Shown in pieces: positions 1 through 7,958 of a stretch of 64,000 nucleotides of DNA. This DNA comes from an uncultured Pirellulaceae bacterium (GTDB taxonomy: Bacteria; Planctomycetota; Planctomycetia; Pirellulales; Pirellulaceae), in the NCBI GenBank assembly GCA_937929805.1, contig CALFUT010000015.1, positions 57,566 to 121,565 on the forward strand, read 5' to 3'. The position numbers and the translations under genes were made by a program. The notes under the pieces were generated by a model. That model saw nothing but the letters and a program-made list of their open reading frames with translations. It did no database searches and was not told the origin of the DNA. Position 1 is the first letter of the stretch; each line of letters opens with the position of its first letter.

Positions 1-1635
1 CACGGTCGTGACGGAAAATCATCGCCGGTGGCCTCGTGCATGAAACACTTCATCGGGTATTCGATGCCATTAACGGGTAAGGATCGCACCACCGCATTGA
101 TCCCCGAACGATTTTTAAGAGAGTATTTGCTTCCGCCGTTCGCCGCTGCCGTTAAGGCCGGTGCGTCGACGGTGATGATCAACTCAGGCGATGTCAACGG
201 TATTCCCGCCCACACAAACTCTCATTATTTGAAAACCATTTTGCGTGATGAGCTTGGGTTTGAGGGCGTCGCGGTCACTGATTGGGAGGATGTCATTCGA
301 CTGCACACTCGACACAAGGTGGCAGCAACTCCGCGCGAAGCGGTCAAAATTGCGGTCATGGCTGGGATCGACATGAGCATGGTACCGTTCGACTTTTCGT
401 TTACCGATCACTTGATTGATCTCGTTAAGTCCGGTGAAATTCCGGAGTCACGGTTGGACGAGTCGGTTCTTCGAATCCTACAGTTGAAGCAAAAATTAAA
501 CCTGTTCGACCATCCTTACCCAAACGCGGAACTGAAAGCCGATTTGGGACGGCCAGAGTATCAGCAGGTTGCGCTAGACGCGGCGCTGCATTCGCTAACG
601 CTGTTGAAGAACAAAGACAATGTCCTTCCGCTTCCAAAGACGGCAAAGATCCTGTTGGCTGGACCGGCCGCTGACAACCTACCAGCAATGCATGGCAGTT
701 GGTCTTACTCTTGGCAAGGGAGAGACACGGGGCAGTATCCCGAAACCACTCTCACATTAGCCAAAGCAATGGAGCAGGCATTCGGTGAAGAACAAGTGAC
801 TTGCATTGCCAATCCAGATTTCGATCACACTGACAATGCAGACGCGGAAGCCTTGACCAAAGCCGCTGAGGGACATGACTACATCGTTTTGGCGCTCGGA
901 GAAAATGCTTACGCCGAGACTCCCGGTGGAATCGATGACTTAATGCTTGAGTATGACCAGCTTAAACTAATCGTTGCAGCGAAAGAGACGGGGAAAAAAG
1001 TCGTCGTCGTGATGATGAGCGGTCGTCCTCGGGTCATTGGTTGGGCGGAAGATCAAACCGATGCTTTTTTGATGGCGTACCGCCCTGCTTCAAAAGGTGG
1101 CGAAGCAATCTGCCAAGTTCTTAATGGAGAGTTCAATCCTTGCGGCAAGCTACCATTCACGTGGCCACGTGGAACCGGAGATGTCGTAATGTACGACCAC
1201 GGCCACACATCCAAAATCAGCGAGCCGTTCCCTCCCGGCCCAGTCACCACCGATGCTTTCAATCCGCAGTGGCCATTTGGGGCGGGTCTCAGCTATAGCC
1301 AATTTAGCTACTCAAACCTGAAGGCAGATCGCGAAACCTTCAGCGGTGATGACCAAGTGACCATCAACATTGATATTACAAATTCGGACGAAATGGCCGG
1401 TTGGCACGTGGTAGAGCTATATTCTCGAGATTTATTCGCTTCCGTCGTGCCTTGCCAGCGGCGTTTGCGTATGTTTAAAAAAATCCACTTAAACGCGGGC
1501 GAAACCAAACCAGTCGAGTTCAAAATTGACGCAGCCGATCTTTCCTTTATTGATCGCAATATGAAGCGTATTACAGAACCGGGTGGATTTTTGATTATGA
1601 TTGGCGATAAACAGTTAGAAATAGAGTTCCAGTAA
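1..1635 (+). CDS. GH3 family beta-glucosidase-like protein (5' end cut by window)
   Basis: The reading frame is open to base 1, so the true start lies outside the window; an internal GTG at 28 is not the start. The visible 544 residues cover the end of the GH3 (alpha/beta) barrel and all C-terminal domains. KHFIGY near the left edge and the GVAVTDWEDV segment, whose Asp is codon 280-282, match the conserved GH3 motifs that carry substrate-binding residues and the catalytic nucleophile. The GH3 C-terminal sandwich follows (TLLKNKDNVLPL, then GGEAICQVLNGEFNPCGKLP), and a fibronectin-III-like tail ends the protein (NSDEMAGWHVVELYSRD). The role would be hydrolysis of beta-linked glucosides or xylosides from polysaccharide, fitting the adjacent GH10-like gene on the same strand. 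Exact substrate and signal peptide cannot be judged from this part. Confidence 0.9.
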   Translation, partial: HGRDGKSSPVASCMKHFIGYSMPLTGKDRTTALIPERFLREYLLPPFAAAVKAGASTVMINSGDVNGIPAHTNSHYLKTILRDELGFEGVAVTDWEDVIRLHTRHKVAATPREAVKIAVMAGIDMSMVPFDFSFTDHLIDLVKSGEIPESRLDESVLRILQLKQKLNLFDHPYPNAELKADLGRPEYQQVALDAALHSLTLLKNKDNVLPLPKTAKILLAGPAADNLPAMHGSWSYSWQGRDTGQYPETTLTLAKAMEQAFGEEQVTCIANPDFDHTDNADAEALTKAAEGHDYIVLALGENAYAETPGGIDDLMLEYDQLKLIVAAKETGKKVVVVMMSGRPRVIGWAEDQTDAFLMAYRPASKGGEAICQVLNGEFNPCGKLPFTWPRGTGDVVMYDHGHTSKISEPFPPGPVTTDAFNPQWPFGAGLSYSQFSYSNLKADRETFSGDDQVTINIDITNSDEMAGWHVVELYSRDLFASVVPCQRRLRMFKKIHLNAGETKPVEFKIDAADLSFIDRNMKRITEPGGFLIMIGDKQLEIEFQ

Positions 1636-1715
1636 CGGGACTCGATATCGAGTTGAAATTACAATAATGGATACTCATCCCTCCCCATTGCCCACCAACC
1701 TTGCAGGATCACAAA

Positions 1716-3872
1716 ATGGTTGTCTCACGATTTTTTTCGGTAGCACTTTTGGCCTGCATGTCTCTGGTTCCCGATTCGGTTCATAGTCAAATCGTTCTAT
1801 TCGACGGGTCGAGTGGAGCCCCGGGTTTTTCTTACGGTGATATGGTCCTATCGGTCGGCAATTCTTCCTTTACGGTGGATGCTCCAACGGATCTCGATTC
1901 TGCCAACGGTCGCTTTGGCGGCGTTGGTCTTGGTGTTGATCCGTTTATCAACTTTGAAAACGACGAAGCATTTTTGAAGATCGAGTTTCGTCCGCTGGCA
2001 ACAAACGCGGCATCCTCGTTCCGCCTGCTTCTTGCCGATGACGATGGCAATGGAATTCGAGATAACTTCGAGTACGTTGTGGATATCTCAACAGCGACAG
2101 CCATCGCTGATGGTTCAGGGTTTCTTTCTGCCTCGATTCCAATCTCCGATGGAGATAGTGCCTTTCGGCAGGCCAGTTTTGGATTCAATCCCAGCGCAGA
2201 CTTCGTTGAAGATTTTGGGCTTGCCGAATGGTTGCTTCAGTCCAACTATGGGGGCTCGGCGCGTTTAAGTTTAGAAGTCCGCCGCATCGAAATCGAAACC
2301 GCCCCAGTCGCGCCTCCAACAGAGTTTCTGGCACAAGCCGATGCGAGAATCGAGCAACACCGAAAAGCAGATCTTGCCGTACGTGTCGTCGATGCGTCCG
2401 GTAGACCGGTACCCGGTGCAACCGTTGATGTTCAGATGCAACGGCATGCCTTCCAGTGGGGGACCGCCGTTCAAGCCCATCGGATTAACCGTTCAGATTC
2501 AGACAGCAGAAACTACCGACAACGTTTGCTTGAAAACTATAATTCGGTGGTTTTTGAAAATGAACACAAATGGCCAGCGTGGGAGGGACATTTTGGCTCC
2601 ACCTTTAGTCAGGTACAGTCGTTTACGGCTCTCCCATGGATTGCCGCTAACGATCTTTATCTCCGAGGTCACTACGTGACTTGGGCGACGTTTTCTGGCC
2701 GAGAGGGATTCGTGTCTGGGCCCGGCGTACCCGAAGGCTCCATCGCAAATCTGGAATCGGAACTTTTCAATCACATCGACGATAAACTTCCTCCGCTCGA
2801 ATCCTTCGTGGGCGAGTGGGATGTTATCAACCATCCCATCGGTTGGGCTCCCCCAACCTATGAAGAAGAGTTCGGTACTTCTTTCTATCGAGACATTATC
2901 AACTACACACGGACGATCACTAATCATGATCTTTGGATCAACGAGGACAATGTACTGGGTGGAAATCGATTTCGCCAAGGATTGGAAACGCAAGAAGAAT
3001 ACGAGCGAATCATTGAGTATTTGATTGCCGAAGGAGCAGCTCCAGATGGGATCGGTTTCCAAGGTCACTTTATCGAGGAGTACGGACGCAGTGACGTACC
3101 CATTGAGGATATTTATGCGAGCCTAGAAAGATTTGCTGCGCTGGTCCCTCGTTTGAAAATCACGGAACTTGACATCGATGTGGGTGCCGACGAAGCCCGA
3201 CAGGCCACGTTGATGCACGATTACTTAAAGACCTTCTTCAGCCATCCCGCCGTTGAAGGGGTTACCGTCTGGGGATTTTGGGAGGGACAAATTTGGCGTC
3301 CCGACACAGCTTGGTACCGACTTGATTGGAGTGAAAAGCCTGTCGTTTCAACGTATCAGTCTTTGGTTTTCAACGAGTGGTGGACAGACGAAAGTGGACA
3401 AACATCCGAGACAGGTGAATTCTCGGTTCGTGGATTCAAAGGAGACTATTTAGTGGAAGTCTCAGTCGGTGGTTTCTCAGACGTTCAATCGGTTAGTTTG
3501 CTAGACGGGGAAACAATCGAAATCACCGTTCCGTTAATCGGCGATTACGATCAATCGGGCAGAATTGACGCCCCGGATGTTGATTTGATGTTCGCTGCCT
3601 ACGGGCCCGCATCCAATGCGCCTGAGTATGACTTGGATGGCTCGGGAGTCGTCGATTTCGCAGACGTTGAATTTTTAGTGACTGAACTTGGGCAGACGAT
3701 GCTAGGAGACCTAAATTTTGATGGGTCTGTCGACGTGCTTGGAGACGCATTTGCGTTAGTCGCAAATCTTGGATCGTTTGACGTCGGTTACGCAGACGGC
3801 GATATCAATGGAGATGGCACAGTTACGGTGTTGGGAGATGCATTCTTGCTCATCGCCAATCTCGGGCAGTGA
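1716..3872 (+). CDS. Secreted GH10 (endo-xylanase-like) protein with dockerin-like C-terminus
   Basis: I chose ATG 1716 over an upstream TTG (1701) because AGGA lies at a suitable distance before it and the protein then begins with a signal peptide (VVSRFFSVALLACM). After an N-terminal beta-rich region of about 200 residues comes a GH10-like barrel: HAFQWGTAV, FENEHKWPAWEG, LRGHYVTWATF, GFQGHF, then LKITELDID with the expected nucleophile Glu at codon 3165-3167, and WGFWEG. Where GH10 enzymes have the acid/base Glu in WDVVNE, this protein reads WDVINHP: the residue is His (codon 2832-2834). The last about 110 residues hold four Ca-binding-like D-x-D/N-x-S/D-G units ending in LGDAFLLIANLG, a dockerin-like tail common on planctomycete secreted proteins. 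It follows the GH3 gene by about 80 bases, suggesting one polysaccharide-use cluster. Activity is uncertain given the His. Confidence 0.85.
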   Translation: MVVSRFFSVALLACMSLVPDSVHSQIVLFDGSSGAPGFSYGDMVLSVGNSSFTVDAPTDLDSANGRFGGVGLGVDPFINFENDEAFLKIEFRPLATNAASSFRLLLADDDGNGIRDNFEYVVDISTATAIADGSGFLSASIPISDGDSAFRQASFGFNPSADFVEDFGLAEWLLQSNYGGSARLSLEVRRIEIETAPVAPPTEFLAQADARIEQHRKADLAVRVVDASGRPVPGATVDVQMQRHAFQWGTAVQAHRINRSDSDSRNYRQRLLENYNSVVFENEHKWPAWEGHFGSTFSQVQSFTALPWIAANDLYLRGHYVTWATFSGREGFVSGPGVPEGSIANLESELFNHIDDKLPPLESFVGEWDVINHPIGWAPPTYEEEFGTSFYRDIINYTRTITNHDLWINEDNVLGGNRFRQGLETQEEYERIIEYLIAEGAAPDGIGFQGHFIEEYGRSDVPIEDIYASLERFAALVPRLKITELDIDVGADEARQATLMHDYLKTFFSHPAVEGVTVWGFWEGQIWRPDTAWYRLDWSEKPVVSTYQSLVFNEWWTDESGQTSETGEFSVRGFKGDYLVEVSVGGFSDVQSVSLLDGETIEITVPLIGDYDQSGRIDAPDVDLMFAAYGPASNAPEYDLDGSGVVDFADVEFLVTELGQTMLGDLNFDGSVDVLGDAFALVANLGSFDVGYADGDINGDGTVTVLGDAFLLIANLGQ

Positions 3873-3996
3873 CGATAGCTGGCTCATCACTTGCTTACCT
3901 CTTACATATCGCTTGCACGGTGAGAAAAGCAAAAGAGTCTGATCTGCCGCACACTTTGTGCCGTCCGATTTGTTGCACCGTCTATGTTGGGATACC

Positions 3997-4020
3997 ATGC
4001 CTCACACGTGCGTGAGGCAT
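3997..4020. terminator. Hairpin between convergent genes
   Basis: A perfect 9-bp inverted repeat (ATGCCTCAC / GTGAGGCAT, loop ACGTGC) sits between the convergent GH10-like and YugP-like genes. No T-run follows on either strand, so it is only a possible bidirectional terminator. Confidence 0.4.
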
Positions 4021-4038
4021 GATGTTACCGGTCTCCAA

Positions 4039-4770
4039 TCAACGGCGACCACCTAAGAACCCGGCTCGATACAGGAAGTACAACAAGGTCAACATCGAAC
4101 TGACGAACGAAGCGACATAAGTCATCGCGGCAGCGTTGAGAACCTTGTCGATCCCTTCACGCTCCATTGGGCTGACAATGCCGGCTTCGACCACCAACTG
4201 CTTGGCTCGATTGCTGGCGTTGAACTCGACGGGCAACGTAATGAACTGAAACAAACACAGCAGGCTGAACAACGCCGCACCCGCGACAAAGACCCACTGG
4301 CCGAATACTGATCCGCCGCCCATGAAGGCGAGTCCGATCATCATGCCGTACCGCCCGAACTTGCTACCGATGTTCGCCGTCGGCACCAACATGCTCCGCC
4401 AGCCCAATGCCGCGTAACTGGTGGCGTGCTGAATCGCGTGACCGGCTTCATGAGTCGCCACGCCAATGGCAGCGATCGAAGTCTGATCAAAAACCGGCGT
4501 CGACAGTGCGAGTGTTTTGTTTGTCGGGTTGTAATGATCGGTCAGCGAACCATCGACTCGCACAATACGCACGTCAGAAATGCCGGCGGCATCCAGCAGT
4601 TTCTGAGCCGCTTGCTGTCCGGTGTAACCTTTCTGGGATGGTACTTTTGAATATTTGTTGAATCGGCTTTTAACCAACCACGCCGCTCCGCCAGATAGAG
4701 CCATGCTGGGAAGCAGAACCATCAGGATGTATCCCATGCTGCCCATACCAGGAATGAAAAATGCGAGCAT
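4039..4770 (-). CDS. YugP-type neutral zinc metallopeptidase (Zn_peptidase_2)
   Basis: The 243-residue protein has an N-terminal membrane segment (GYILMVLLPSMALSGGAAWL), the zinc motif HEAGHAIQH at about residues 107-115, and two or three further hydrophobic helices in the C-terminal half (FGQWVFVAGAALFSLLCLF; VASFVSSMLTLLYFLY). This order and the length match the YugP family of membrane-bound zinc peptidases. The family is widespread but the substrate is not established. The gene stands alone, convergent with the GH10-like gene and followed upstream by a long non-coding stretch. Start ATG at 4770 gives the full membrane segment. Confidence 0.88.
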   Translation of the reverse strand: MLAFFIPGMGSMGYILMVLLPSMALSGGAAWLVKSRFNKYSKVPSQKGYTGQQAAQKLLDAAGISDVRIVRVDGSLTDHYNPTNKTLALSTPVFDQTSIAAIGVATHEAGHAIQHATSYAALGWRSMLVPTANIGSKFGRYGMMIGLAFMGGGSVFGQWVFVAGAALFSLLCLFQFITLPVEFNASNRAKQLVVEAGIVSPMEREGIDKVLNAAAMTYVASFVSSMLTLLYFLYRAGFLGGRR

Positions 4771-5311
4771 ATTCTAAATCTCTCTAACTCTGAGGAAGTG
4801 ATAAGGCTGGAACGTGAACAGGCCACGCGCCACGCTTTACCCAATTTTCGCAGAATCAACCAACCGAATCAAATCCAGTTTTCTTGCGTGCTGATCGAGT
4901 TCGGTTATCCGTTGAAAATAGGGGCACTGGCATCGGTTTGGACAGTTTCGCAATGGCTCCTGATTTGAGCCTACCGCTCCGCATACGTCGGAGAGGAAAG
5001 GCCTTATTCAGCACCCGTGCGAACCACGCTCGCTGAGATCAGCTTGCTTGGAAGAGTAAATCTCCGTCTGCACCCGAACGAACAACAACATATTGCAATC
5101 GACTTGCTAGTGAGGGTAATTCTCCGTCCGCACCCGGAGAGGTGATAAGGCTCGGAGAAAAGATCGGCTCAGACGGAGCCTCACCCGAACCACTTCATCC
5201 CGAAGGGATAAGTTTAGAAACATAGAGTCACGGAGCCAGTGTCCGGCGCTGCTCCGTGTTCTCCGTGACTCTGTGTTTTGATCAATCAAGTCAGGATTTT
5301 GGCTCAAACCC
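4771..5311. other. Intergenic region with degraded repeats
   Basis: I see no gene here; the 73-codon minus ORF at 5107-5328 overlaps the prfB stop and has no recognisable features. The region holds two related direct units (about 5045-5082 and 5105-5140, both containing CTTGCT and TCTCCGTC-GCACCCG) and the palindrome listed separately. It lies between the upstream end of the YugP-like gene and the 3' end of prfB, so the YugP promoter must be near 4771-4900. Confidence 0.5.
5218..5279. repeat. Imperfect inverted repeat (AGAGTCACGGAG type)
   Basis: Left arm 5218-5235 (AAACATAGAGTCACGGAG) pairs with right arm 5262-5279 (CTCCGTGACTCTGTGTTT) with one mismatch in 18, separated by 26 bases. It looks like a dispersed intergenic palindrome rather than a terminator, because no T-run is attached and the nearest gene end is 33 bases away. 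Confidence 0.6.
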
Positions 5312-6410
5312 TTAACCTTCCTTCGCACGCCAATTCAATAGCGCATCAAGGAAGCCCTGAATGTCGCCATCAAGCACTCGCTGAAAATCGCCCACGTAGT
5401 GACCGGTGCGAACGTCTTTGACTCGCTGATCCGGATGCAAAAAGTAGTTGCGGATCTGTGAACCAAAACCAACGCGAGCTTTGCTCTGATAGTTAGCCGA
5501 GTTTTCGCTTTCGCGTTTCTCCTCTTCCAACCTAGCCAACTGAGCCCTCAGCATCTTCCACGCTTGAGCCCGGTTCTTGTGCTGACTTCGCTGGGTCTGA
5601 CATTGAACCACAACTCCGGTTGGCTCATGTGTCAAACGAATTGCACTGTCCGTTTTATTCACGTGCTGACCACCGGCTCCACTGGCGCGGTAGGTGTCGG
5701 TACGAACGTCTTTCTCGTCGATGTCGATCTCGATCGAGTCCGAAATCTCGGGCGTCACGTCGACTGCCGCAAAACTGGTCTGCCGTTTGCCTTCGCTGTT
5801 GAACGGACTAATTCGAACCAGTCGGTGCAGACCCGTTTCACCTTTCAAGTAACCGTACGCCATCGCACCGCGGATTGCGATCGAGGCGCTATTGATCCCA
5901 GCCTCATCGTTATCATTTCGATCAAGCAACTCAATCGAGTACTCGTTCGCCTGCGCCCAGTTGCTGTACATCCGCAGCAGCATCTCGGCCCAATCGTTGG
6001 CGTCCGTTCCTCCATCACGCGCATGAATCGTCATGATCGCGCTGTTGGCGTCGTTGGGACCATTGAGCAACGCCTTTAGCTCCAGACTGTCCAGCTCTTT
6101 CTCGATCGATTCCAATTCACTCCGAACGTCGGACTCGATGGATTCGTCCTCGTCCGCCATTTCGATCAACGCCGAAAGATCTTCCTGCTTCCCCAGCAAC
6201 TCCGTCATCGGCGCGCAGACGGACTTGAGCGACTTCAGTTGCCCGACGACCTCCTGAGCCGTTTCCTGATTGTCCCAGAAATCCGGCGCACCCATCTTCG
6301 CCTCGATCTGGACGATTTCTTTTTGGCGAGATTCGTAGTCAAAGAGAATCTCGAAGCTGGGTGATGCGCTGAGTGATCTCGTTGGAACGGTCGAGCAGTT
6401 CGGAGTCCAT
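5312..6410 (-). CDS. prfB: Peptide chain release factor 2 (programmed +1 frameshift)
   Basis: RF2 recognises UGA and UAA stops and triggers peptide release. The gene is read in two frames. A short first ORF starts at ATG 6410 (MDSELLDRSNEITQ) and meets an in-frame TGA at 6341-6339 inside CTT TGA C. A +1 shift there continues as DYESRQKEI in the long frame, giving 365 codons, the same as typical RF2. The long frame has the GGQ motif (ASGAGGQHVNKTDSA), the helical N-terminal domain (GAPDFWDNQETAQE) and the usual C-terminus. The upstream extension of the long ORF beyond the shift site is not coding. Stimulation by an upstream Shine-Dalgarno is weak at best: the bases before CTT are CGAGATTCT. 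Regulation is expected to be autogenous, since low RF2 favours the shift. Confidence 0.95.
6338..6344 (-). other. RF2 +1 recoding site CTTTGAC
   Basis: On the minus strand the slippery CTT codon is followed by TGA and C, the poor-termination context used by bacterial prfB. Zero-frame translation gives a 23-codon peptide ending ...LRDSL-stop; the +1 frame gives ...L-DYESRQ, which matches the RF2 family. Confidence 0.93.
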
Positions 6411-6722
6411 AAGGCCAATGTGTCTGGTAACAAGGATTGCGGAATCGAACATCGATATCCGCCAAACCGAGAATCATAACCAAACGCTGGCTGGCCGCAA
6501 ACAGTCGCTCGGCGGGCGGACGACACAGCGGCAGAGACGGTTGCGATGGTTGTCCGCCTTGCCGAAACGGGTTTTCAATGTCTGAACCGGCACAATTTGG
6601 CTCCAGCGACGCAAATTTCGATCCGGCCTGACTACGAATTCAGTGTTTCAGTTATATTATAAGTTTCCGACCGCCGGCGCCCGACCGGCTCTCGTCAAAA
6701 TTCGTATTTGTGGGAATCCTAC
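6411..6722. promoter_or_regulatory. Divergent intergenic region between prfB and pilT
   Basis: 312 bases separate the divergent starts of prfB and pilT and should contain promoters for both. On the plus strand an AT-rich segment around 6649-6660 (TTATATTATAAG) could supply a -10 element for the pilT operon; I see no convincing -35. No other gene is visible. Confidence 0.35.
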
Positions 6723-7958
6723 ATGTCAACTTCGTCCAAGCCCAAACCTGAAGCGGAAGAACCAGCAGAAAACCCAGCCAGCGAAAACGGTGCCGCACAG
6801 CAGGAATCGTTCGATGCCGCCACGGCGAAAATGGTCGCTCAGTTCACTCAGAAGCGAGAAGAGAAAGAAGTCGATCGGCTGTTTCGAGCGCTTGTGAAGC
6901 TGGAAGGTTCCGACTTGCATCTAAAAGTTGGCAAACCTCCCATCGTACGAGTCAACGGTACCCTCAAGCCGCTCAACCGAGGCCCGATCGAAATCGAGGA
7001 AATGGCCCGACTGCTGTTCCCGATGATGAACGAGCGTAACCGCAAGATCTTTGAAGAGGAGGGCGGTGCCGACTTCGCTTACGTCGTGGAAGTGGACGGC
7101 GTCGATTGGCGTTTCCGTGTGAACATGCTCAAACAGTTGGGCAAGATCGGTCTGGTCGCGCGTCGCGTCAACAATCACATCCCGAACTTCGAAGGCCTGT
7201 ACCTGCCGGCATCCATCGAGCCGCTTTGTCATCACGAACAGGGCATGATCCTGCTGGCGGGCGTCACGGGTTCCGGTAAGAGTACGACCATCGCTTCGAT
7301 GCTGAACTACGTGAACCGACATTACTCCAAGCACATCCTGACGCTTGAAGATCCGATCGAATTCACGTTCACCGACGATAAGTGCCTGATCAACCAGCGA
7401 GAAATCGGGATCGACGTGGTCGACTTTGGCGTCGGCATGAAGCACGCGGTGCGTGAAGATCCCGACATCATTTTGGTCGGTGAGCTTCGAGACGAAGAGA
7501 CGTTCATGACGGCGATTCACGCCGCGGAAACCGGGCACCTTGTGTTCGGTACGATTCACGCGTCCAGTGCTCCTTCCACGATCGGTCGTATTCTGGACTT
7601 GTTCCCAGAGGAAATGCACGGCGCGATTCGAGGCGCGATTGCGATGAACATGAAAGCGATCGTCGCACAGAAATTGCTCAAGTCGATTAAGCCCGGTGTG
7701 GGTCGTGTGCCCACGTGTGAGCTGATGACGTTCAATCCGACCGTCACAAAATTGGTCCTTGAAGGCAAAGACCATAACCTGCCCGACGCGATTCGAATCG
7801 GCGAAGAGGAAGGCATGCAGGATTTCACCAAAAGCCTGTACGATTTGATTCAAGACGACTTGATTGATCGACCGACCGCTTTCCAAGTGGCACCGAACAA
7901 AGAAGAGCTGAAAATGCGTCTCAAAGGCATCAACGTTTCACAACCTGGAATCATTTAA
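6723..7958 (+). CDS. pilT: PilT-like type IV pilus retraction ATPase
   Basis: Hexameric ATPase that drives pilus retraction or related assembly from the cytoplasmic face. ATG 6723 is preferred over TTG 6708, with GGGA about 8 bases upstream. After a low-complexity N-terminus (about 60 residues) comes the PilT N-terminal domain (LVKLEGSDLHLKVGKPP), then Walker A GVTGSGKST at about residues 180-188, the Asp box (TLEDPIEF), Walker B (IILVGELRDEET) and the His box (GHLVFGTIHASSA). All catalytic motifs are intact, unlike in the two ATPase-like genes that follow. The stop overlaps the start of the next gene (TAATG), indicating translational coupling in one operon. Confidence 0.9.
   Translation: MSTSSKPKPEAEEPAENPASENGAAQQESFDAATAKMVAQFTQKREEKEVDRLFRALVKLEGSDLHLKVGKPPIVRVNGTLKPLNRGPIEIEEMARLLFPMMNERNRKIFEEEGGADFAYVVEVDGVDWRFRVNMLKQLGKIGLVARRVNNHIPNFEGLYLPASIEPLCHHEQGMILLAGVTGSGKSTTIASMLNYVNRHYSKHILTLEDPIEFTFTDDKCLINQREIGIDVVDFGVGMKHAVREDPDIILVGELRDEETFMTAIHAAETGHLVFGTIHASSAPSTIGRILDLFPEEMHGAIRGAIAMNMKAIVAQKLLKSIKPGVGRVPTCELMTFNPTVTKLVLEGKDHNLPDAIRIGEEEGMQDFTKSLYDLIQDDLIDRPTAFQVAPNKEELKMRLKGINVSQPGII

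Noticed and set aside
5107..5328. 73-codon minus ORF after prfB
   Set aside because: Overlaps the prfB stop and lies in palindromic repeat DNA.
6921..7886. 321-codon minus ORF antisense to pilT
   Set aside because: Shadow of a high-bias gene; no family features or start signal.
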